From Brachypodium distachyon (Eukaryota > Streptophyta > Magnoliopsida > Poales > Poaceae), in the NCBI RefSeq assembly GCF_000005505.3, contig NC_016135.3:12494613-12558612 (forward strand): DNA of 64,000 bases, read 5' to 3'. This document shows, piece after piece, positions 56,728 to 64,000 of this stretch (its first letter is position 1; each line of letters begins with the position of its first letter). The notes below the pieces were generated by a model. It did not search any database, had not been told where the DNA came from, and saw nothing but the letters and a program-made list of their open reading frames with translations. Position numbers and translations under genes: made by a program.

Positions 56728-59700
56728 GACTAGAATAGATTCAGAAAATAGTTCCAGTATTAGAGCAAGCCCAACCGAGGAAGAAGAAAAAAAACAAGCC
56801 CTTATTAAAAAAAAGATTAACCGAGTAGAGGTGTGGACTGTTCAGAACCTTTCTACAGTTCTACTCCCTCCGTTCCTAAATATAAGATGTTCTAACTTTA
56901 TAGAAAAATCTATCAATATCTATAACTTCAAATTAGTTTTATTAATTCAGTCATGATATATATCTTCGTAGTATACTTATTTGATATAATAGATGTTAGT
57001 ATATTTTTCCATAAACTTGGTCAAACTTGAAGAAGTTTGACTTAGGACAAAGCTAGAACATCTTATATTTAGGAAAGGATGTCGTATCAACTACATCATC
57101 ATCTCATATTAGGAAAGGATGTCGTATCAACTACATCATCTAGAGCAACATGTTCTTTCTTTTTTCTAATATTCTTTATTGATGATCAATCAAGCAAAGT
57201 ACATGAACAACAGATTCTAACCAATAGGAAATATGTAGAACCCCCATTACCACTAGGGAAAAAGCAGTGTATACCTTGTACTTCCCAGGCTTGGAACAAC
57301 CAACACGGTAGTCAAAAAAGCTATTGCTCCAGTGGAAGTTGAAAACAAATACCAAATCTCCTCTCTCGAAGATGATCACCTTATCTTCCTCATGTTTCCG
57401 TGAAACATACTGGTGCTCAGATGTCATGAACTGCATTTACATTGTAAGTGCTGGAATATGTATCAATATACAAAAGCTTAAGCGAACAGTTTTAATAGGT
57501 GAAAACCAGTTCCAGCAGTTTTCATTTAATTATTGGTATTAATTCTTTATATTTACGTGTTGAAACATAAAGTCATAAACAGTTCAGCCGTTTGGAGAGC
57601 TTGAAGTTAAACTGCAACATATTATGCACTAAAGAAAAACAGTGACATACTCCATATTTTTCTTCAAGATGCTGCATTGCCTGATCAAACTCTTGCATAC
57701 CATGATATCTGAGAAAATCCGCATCTCCCTGAAAAAAAATGGTGATATCTTAATGAACAGCAATTCTAAAAGGTATTTATATCAACTTCTTGAAAACAAC
57801 AAAAGCAATGTTGGTCTTTCCTAACCACTTTATGATTTACCAATAAATAAATGGCCAATACAAACCTGATGAGAGGATATAATAGCACAGCTAAAACTTA
57901 CAAGGTCGAATCTACGGCGGCACTTATCATAACTATTGTTGTTTCCAGGGAGGACCGAGCCGTTTGGAAGAGTTTGGGGACCTCTTGGAAAATCTATCCA
58001 TTCTGCCATGCAAAATAGAAGTTAACTTCATCTTCAGCGGAAACAGATTACAAAATGCATATGATTTTAAAAAACAGTGGTACAAACAACTGTAAAACAC
58101 GACTACACAGAATGCAATTAGCCAATAGTACTGTAAAGACTGACCAGGATGCCCAAACTCATTTCCCATGAAGTTAAGATAGCCTTCGCCCCCTAAACCC
58201 ATGGTGACAAGCCTAATCATTTTATGTAATGCTATGCCACGATCAATGCGAGGTGTTGAAGGTCTGTCCAAAGCCATGAAATCATACATATCCTGCAAAA
58301 GGAAAGGTTGGGATGTTCATGCCATTCTGTTCCAGATCAATAATTACAACACAGAATAAGTATCAACTTTCCTGAAATAAAACCGCATAGGTACAAAAAT
58401 AACTACAGTTGTGATAAAGTACAAGATGGGGTACTTATGTTCACTTTGGAGTAACAGCTTCCATTTCAATATTTCCTCTGTCACTAGTTACAATGATGAC
58501 ATCCATAACACCATGATCAAGTACCGAGGAGTGTGTGGAACTGTGGATGACTCTGAATCGTGAAAAAAATTCCCAGGACTATTGTTAAGCTTATCTTCTA
58601 AAAGTGTATCAAACCAAGGCTCGACCAGGAATCAACCCACCAAGAAACACTACTTTGGACATCGGTCAAAGGAATTTAGCCTACCTTTGTCCAGCTCTCT
58701 TGGGTACTAAATCTATTTCAGGCACTATGGTAAAAATGTACCAAATGATTATAAGTCGGTACATTTATAAATTCGAGTAAATGGTTGCATTTTAGTCTGT
58801 CAAAAAAATTTGCTCGAGAAAATTCAGACGGGAGCTACACATAATTTTGGATGGTCTAGGAAAGGAATCAACAAACGGATGTCGACATAAATAATTAAAT
58901 AATCTATACAAAAACATTAACTGCCAAAGTTAGCAAGTCACCACACTATGTTTCAGCAACTCTTACTCAAGTAACAGTCGGAGATATAGGATAGTAATTA
59001 GTGAAGCAACTAATCTTTATCACAGGAGATGAGGAGAAGACAAGCAAATGAAGCAATCTGACGAAACAATGTCAGTTATGTACTTTTGGTCCAAAAATAA
59101 CAACTAGTACCTTATCCATCAACCAGAATGCAATAGTCTTGTCACCAACTAGTGCTTGATCATGACTTTCTGCGTAAGTGACGCACTTCTCTGACCATCT
59201 TCTATTTGTTAGAGTGTGCACAATATCTCCCATTTTCCAAGATTCATCACTTTGCCTGTGTTAAAGAAATGTTCAATTTTGACAGCAGCATATTTGGAAA
59301 CTACCAAGAGTGTACTGAGTACCAACAGTCGACAGCTTAAGAGTGCGTGCCTAAAGAAGTCACGCAAAAAATATGACCCAAAGAGCAGAACACAGTTTTG
59401 CCAAGGAGCAGCAGGAACACAAGACACAACTATACTAAAAGAGGGTGAAAATCTCTGGTATTCACCTAGTCGGTTGAATAATTTGAACTAAGTAAATTAT
59501 TGCGTTTGTATCAAAATAGCATTTAAAATTTAAACAGCACTGTAGCAGCAAATAGCACTATAGCAGGATAAAGGTCATGGCAGCTGCATAGTAGTTATTG
59601 CATATATGTTATCTACAGTCAGCCATGACAACCAGTATAAAAATTTAAGCTTTAGTCAATAGCCAGTTGCTGCATATCTGAATCGTCATGATGTTTTTTG

Positions 59701-62700
59701 TTGAACACTTGAACCTCTCACCTGCCTTTTGAACAATTATATTATAATTAAATATGCTAAGTGGCCTTCTATACTCCTTTTATAAACCTACTGAAATTTC
59801 ATTCCATGTGTATGTGAACTGCTCTCGTGTTCAACCTGATACCAGGAAAATTGTCTAGACACTCACATACAATTTTTTTTACCATTTAGCAACTGTTATC
59901 AAGATCATTGTGCGCATGTAACACAAATATTCCTGCACTTACTTCAGGAGTTCGATCCATTTATCTGCTACAGCCATATGTAGGCGATAGTCAAAACCAA
60001 CACCACCATCTTGAACAGGAAGGCAAAATGTAGGCATTCCGCTGACCTGAACAATTTCATAGTTATACAAATTAAAAGTTTTGAGCTGTTAATACTTAAT
60101 AGTTAATACTGGAGGAAGTGGTGCTTCCTATTTGCTTGGGAGTGGAAACCTCCAAAATTACTGGTTCGTGATTCGTGAATATTTACACTAACAAAGTACA
60201 GTGAGATTCCATAGAAGTGCAGTAATTTAAGTTACGCCATTCTGCTACTGAAATTGCATGTAACACACAAACATATTTTAGTATCGCTGGGTATATTCTC
60301 CCATTTCCATAGCATTTATGGAATGAAATGAGAGATCCAAACCTGTTCACCACTAATATAAAGAGTAACAACCAAATCTCCGATGAGAGACAAATGTAAG
60401 CACTTACATCTTCACCAATAGCTACAGCATCAGGATATAGTCCGTGAATCATATCGTTTACCAGCATTAAGTAAACTACCGCATCAACATCCGTAGCAAA
60501 TCCAAAATACTCGCCATAGTTCCCAGTAAAAGACACCTGGAACAAGGGACGGCAAATTTAGAAGGAAAAAATAATAATAACTCCCATGATATCATCAGGT
60601 AAAATTGAACAAGCAATAGTGGCAAACTCTATTCCCCTTCTTTTGGGCTTAATTTCCGCTTGGAAGCGATGATATTACTAGTTTGGAAGCCTAAACGAAT
60701 TCAGTGTTCGGCTTATGGGAGAAGCTGGGCGAGGGGCAGTTTCTGGGAGAAGCTGAAATTAAGCCCGAAAGAAAGGGGCCTAAGACTCCATAGGATAACT
60801 CATGATCATGATGCATGTCATGATGCATCACAATTGTTTCAGTACCTTGTAATTCATGTTACTGGAATCACTTGATAAGTTACCTGTAATCCATGGTGAG
60901 TATACATCATGGAGGTCACCCCATCAAATCGGAATCCATCGAATTTATATTCTTCAAGCCACCATCTTGCATTTGACAGTAAAAATCTTAAAACCTGCAT
61001 AAGGTTAGAATGTCGATATCTGTAAGGACAGATCAACAGGATCAGTTAACCCATATATGGTGACAGAATTCACTGTTACATACTTCCCAACTCCCATAGT
61101 TGAATAGACGAGAATCCCACATCCAATGATGGCCCCGAGGACCACCATGGAAATAATGTGTATCAGTGCCATCGAATCCATTCAGACCGTCCAGGGTATT
61201 ATTTGATGAATGACTGCAGGATACACAAAATCATTGATAAAGCCATGCAACTGAAAAGAATCACCAAACCAATCCGAAGGAAAAACAGGTTAAAATTATC
61301 AGGTCTACAAATAAATAAATATGACATCAAGTGGCTAAATAAAATGGATGGCCTGATGCGTACTAATTTGTTTAGAACTCATTGGTGTGGATGTTGACAC
61401 ATCCATATAACTTTGGTCTTACCAAAGACAAGCTGATCCCTCCCTTCCTCAGGTCTCAGGAGAAATATAATACTCAACTAGCATGGACGATGTGTATACC
61501 ATATAATTACAATACATGGGAAAACAAGGACAGGGTGATGTTCAACTAGGAAGTAACATACTAACAAAACTGGCAAATGGGGCCTGGGCCACTTGTAAGT
61601 GAGGTATTGCTGACATTTTTTGACTTGTAAATTCTTTGCAATGTCACGAGTACATGAACAGTTAATTAATACTATCGATAACATCTGAAGTTTTGAACTC
61701 ATTCGTCCACATCCATGCCATCAGATATTGTCACCAGTATAATTCAAAATTCCATGGAACTATCAGTTTACCGGAGGTATCAAATACATTTAACGTCCAG
61801 CTGAATTAATATATCTGAGAAAAAAAGTCATCCAACACAACTATATAGAATAGCACAAATAGAGTCACTAATAGAACCCGGGCATTAGAATACCAGACAA
61901 ATGTAAGAAAAATTAATTAAATTGTACTAATTACCTGTGAACAATATCCATAAGCACAAGTAAACCAAGCTCATGTGCTCTATCTATCAAAGATTTTAGG
62001 TCCTCTGGAGTTCCGAAACGGCTGCTTGGTGCAAAAAAATTAGTAACATGGTACCTGCAACAGCCAACCATAAGAAAATCATCATATTCATACCAAGTAA
62101 TAGACACTAAGCATTGTCGTACCATTTGTCTACTAAAAGAAATTTATCCAAATATTTTATGTGCATGCCATGAAGCATTAGGATGTAGAAGCTCCAAATG
62201 GATGAACACACGCATATGCATACCCAAAGCTTGCATAATATGAGTGCTCCTGGATTGCCATTATCTGTACTGCATTGTATCCAAGCCTTTTAATTCTTGG
62301 TAGCACCTCATCCCTAAAATTAGCATATGTGTTTATCTTCGGTTCCTGTGCAAGATCATCAAACTAAGATATTCAGTTGTGCCTTCAAGTACTGTAATGA
62401 TAGTACATAGTAGTGATGCTTCAAGTTACCAAGAAGTAGGTTACAAATAAATGAAATAATAAACCCTAGCCTTTTGAGGTAAACAGTGGTGGAGATCCCT
62501 GTTAGGAGTAACTACATCTTGGATCAGTGGAAGTTTTCAATGTTCCAACTCCAGAGTACAAACTTCTAGAAAGAACATATCCATGTCAGCCAATATTTAG
62601 GGGTTGCCACATCAGCTTTTTGATGTTGTGGAGGACAGAACAGGAGAGAGAAGGAACCTGTATCTTAAACAAGAAATGGCCTTGCTGCTATACCGAGAAA

Positions 62701-64000
62701 TGGCTTATTGGCTATGCTTCAATACGATATTTCTTACTTCCTAAATGAAAAACACTAATCATCTTAAACTAGTAACATGGGTACATTATATCAGGCTATT
62801 ACCAGAATGATAGCATTCATGTATAACTATGGTCTGGCAAACAATATTTAGGTTTGACTTAAACATGCAATGCCGCTGCCTCTAAGTGCAATGGAAATCA
62901 ACCAAAAAACGAGAAAAGGATCAAATGAAGAAGGAGCACATGACAATCTATATAAGAACAAAGTTTGCATTTGCAAATTTGAAGACATTCTAGAAATCTT
63001 CGAGTTTGTCACGTGAACACAATGTGTAATGCATTACAGAATAGAAAAGAAGTACAGAAATTACAGAATAAAACATCAGAACAGAAACATGTGAATTAAC
63101 TTATGGACATACCGGGCTACTCATTCCAATATGTGATTCATATATCCGCAGTGACTTTGGTTGTTTAGGTTGAGGATGTTGGAATACATACTTCTCCTGC
63201 ATTTGCATGTAAAGTAACCTTAGTACACAAAAGTTCAAAGTGGAATACCCTGGCCAACAGAGAACATATCACAGACATGGAGCTATAAGAGGCTTCAGTA
63301 TCACAAGCCTACACACATCACCATCTTTGGTTGCCATTTATAAGGTGAAAGTAATGCATATTTCACCCCCAAGTATCAAAATATTGGCTTGACTCACATG
63401 TCCGTGAGACATTCAGTGGGTATTAAGAATATGCAACACTTGAAATTTCATTGAATAATGTAAGGTAGATAGATAAGTACCTCTTCCGGTGGATCATAAT
63501 ATATGCCATTGTATGGTATTTCACCTGGAGCCTGCACAGAGAACTTGATCCAAGCAGAAATTGAATCCTTCACACCAGATGGCGTATCCATCCGTATCTA
63601 GAAGAGAGGGATTCTTAGCAGGCTGACTTCGAAAATGCTAAAATCCTCAATTCAATAGTTGGTCAACCTACCTTTACACGTGAGCCATGAGGAATAGCTG
63701 GAGACCCATCAGCATTGTTAGGGAGGAAAATCTCCCAAACACCATACTCATTCTGAAAAAAAAAACATATATGCATCACTAGGAGCAAAATTCACTGATC
63801 ATATGGAAATGTTTTCATGCGCTATAAAGCAGAACTGCCCATGTCATGTATAATTAAACAGTGGATGGAAAAGCAAAGAAAGGGCAAAGGTTCTACCAAT
63901 AACTGGGACCATACAATTATACACATTCAAAAATAAATCCAAAAGGATATCAACAGTTATGAAGCAAAGGTGGAAGACTGCTAGCTATAGACATACTCTG
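56359..64000 (-). CDS. SBEIIa: Starch branching enzyme IIa, 3' part (16 exons and edge)
   Basis: Exons in reading order: 64000-63997 (end of one exon), 63752-63672, 63597-63481, 63196-63113, 62345-62224, 62054-61935, 61213-61084, 60994-60884, 60536-60408, 60046-59943, 59255-59111, 58292-58145, 58002-57902, 57728-57651, 57430-57275, 56611-56537, 56442-56359. They join in frame into 594 codons plus TAG with GT..AG introns, giving exons 7-22 if the usual 22-exon structure holds. The enzyme cuts alpha-1,4 glucan chains and rejoins them by alpha-1,6 bonds in plastids. All four GH13 signatures are present: [17 protein letters not shown] (nucleophile Asp), GEDVSG (acid/base Glu) and YAESHDQ. The start of this fragment ([18 protein letters not shown]) is the end of CBM48. 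The C terminus [18 protein letters not shown] is typical of cereal IIa rather than IIb. Signs of decay are absent. The N terminus and transit peptide lie beyond the window. Confidence 0.94.
56689..56727. repeat. (TAT)n microsatellite in the last-but-one SBEIIa intron
   Basis: Thirteen uninterrupted copies of a trinucleotide (about 39 bp) lie between the exons at 56537-56611 and 57275-57430. Such a run is likely to vary in length between lines. Confidence 0.95.
56864..57081. mobile_element. Stowaway-type MITE in an SBEIIa intron
   Basis: The left end CTCCCTCCGTTCCTAAATAT follows TA at 56862-56863, and the right end is CTTATATTTAGGAAAGGATG, an inverted complement with the outer bases mutated. 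The internal sequence (TTTGACTTAGGACAAAGCTA) is typical of this large Triticeae group. The size is about 218 bp. Confidence 0.85.
57071..57140. repeat. 40-bp tandem duplication at the MITE edge
   Basis: AGGAAAGGATGTCGTATCAA followed by CTACATCATC occurs at 57071-57100 and again at 57111-57140 without a mismatch, period 40 bp. The first copy covers the end of the Stowaway element, so the duplication came after the insertion. Confidence 0.9.
60634..60778. mobile_element. Foldback MITE-like element in an SBEIIa intron
   Basis: CCCCTTCTTTTGGGCTTAAT on the left and ATTAAGCCCGAAAGAAAGGGG on the right are inverted complements with a few mismatches, and the arms extend inward (TTCCGCTT / AAGCTGAA). 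Together they could form a long hairpin of about 145 bp. It lies between the exons at 60408-60536 and 60884-60994. The superfamily is not clear. Confidence 0.7.

Noticed and set aside
1..64000. tRNA, rRNA, CRISPR array or bacterial-type operon
   Set aside because: No cloverleaf-like or rRNA sequence was noticed, the short tandem repeats lack unique equal-length spacers, and all genes have spliceosomal introns or retroelement structure.

Overview
This is nuclear DNA of a grass, most likely a pooid cereal or a close relative. It carries two intron-rich plant genes with canonical GT..AG introns, Stowaway-type MITEs inside introns, and a thick block of nested LTR retrotransposons and LINEs between the genes. 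The partial protein at the right end matches the cereal starch branching enzyme IIa type. I see no rRNA, tRNA, CRISPR or prokaryotic operon signal. Species cannot be fixed from the sequence alone.

Layout: 1-5.1 kb is AT-rich intergenic DNA with imperfect repeats and a LINE remnant. 5.46-10.77 kb is a complete eight-exon gene on + for an FCP1-like RNA polymerase II CTD phosphatase with a BRCT domain (CPL4 type, 493 aa). 11-18 kb holds MITE, hAT-like, LINE and Copia fragments and a striking array of about 23-bp repeats (13.3-14.25 kb). 18.0-27.7 kb is a degraded Tat-lineage Gypsy element with a 3.2-kb foreign element inserted in it. 28.2-48.06 kb is a nested insertion: a trypsin-like peptidase gene fragment was split by a Sirevirus-type Copia element (28269-45361, target duplication ACACT) and by a 5'-truncated LINE (45890-47952, 16-bp duplication). 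The 3' LTR of the Sirevirus was itself split by a second Tat Gypsy element (29204-40339, duplication AACAA). That element carries a spliced antisense ORF and a chimeric Copia segment. 48.5-55.1 kb is a full-length L1-type LINE on the minus strand with a 14-bp target duplication. 56.36-64.0 kb is the 3' part (16 full exons and the last 4 bases of a 17th, 594 complete codons) of a starch branching enzyme IIa gene on the minus strand.

The host genes are unrelated in function. CPL4 acts in the nucleus on the Pol II C-terminal domain. SBEIIa acts in plastids and makes the alpha-1,6 branches of amylopectin. The interest of the window lies in the insertion history between them, which can be read from four target-site duplications, and in the peptidase-like gene it destroyed.
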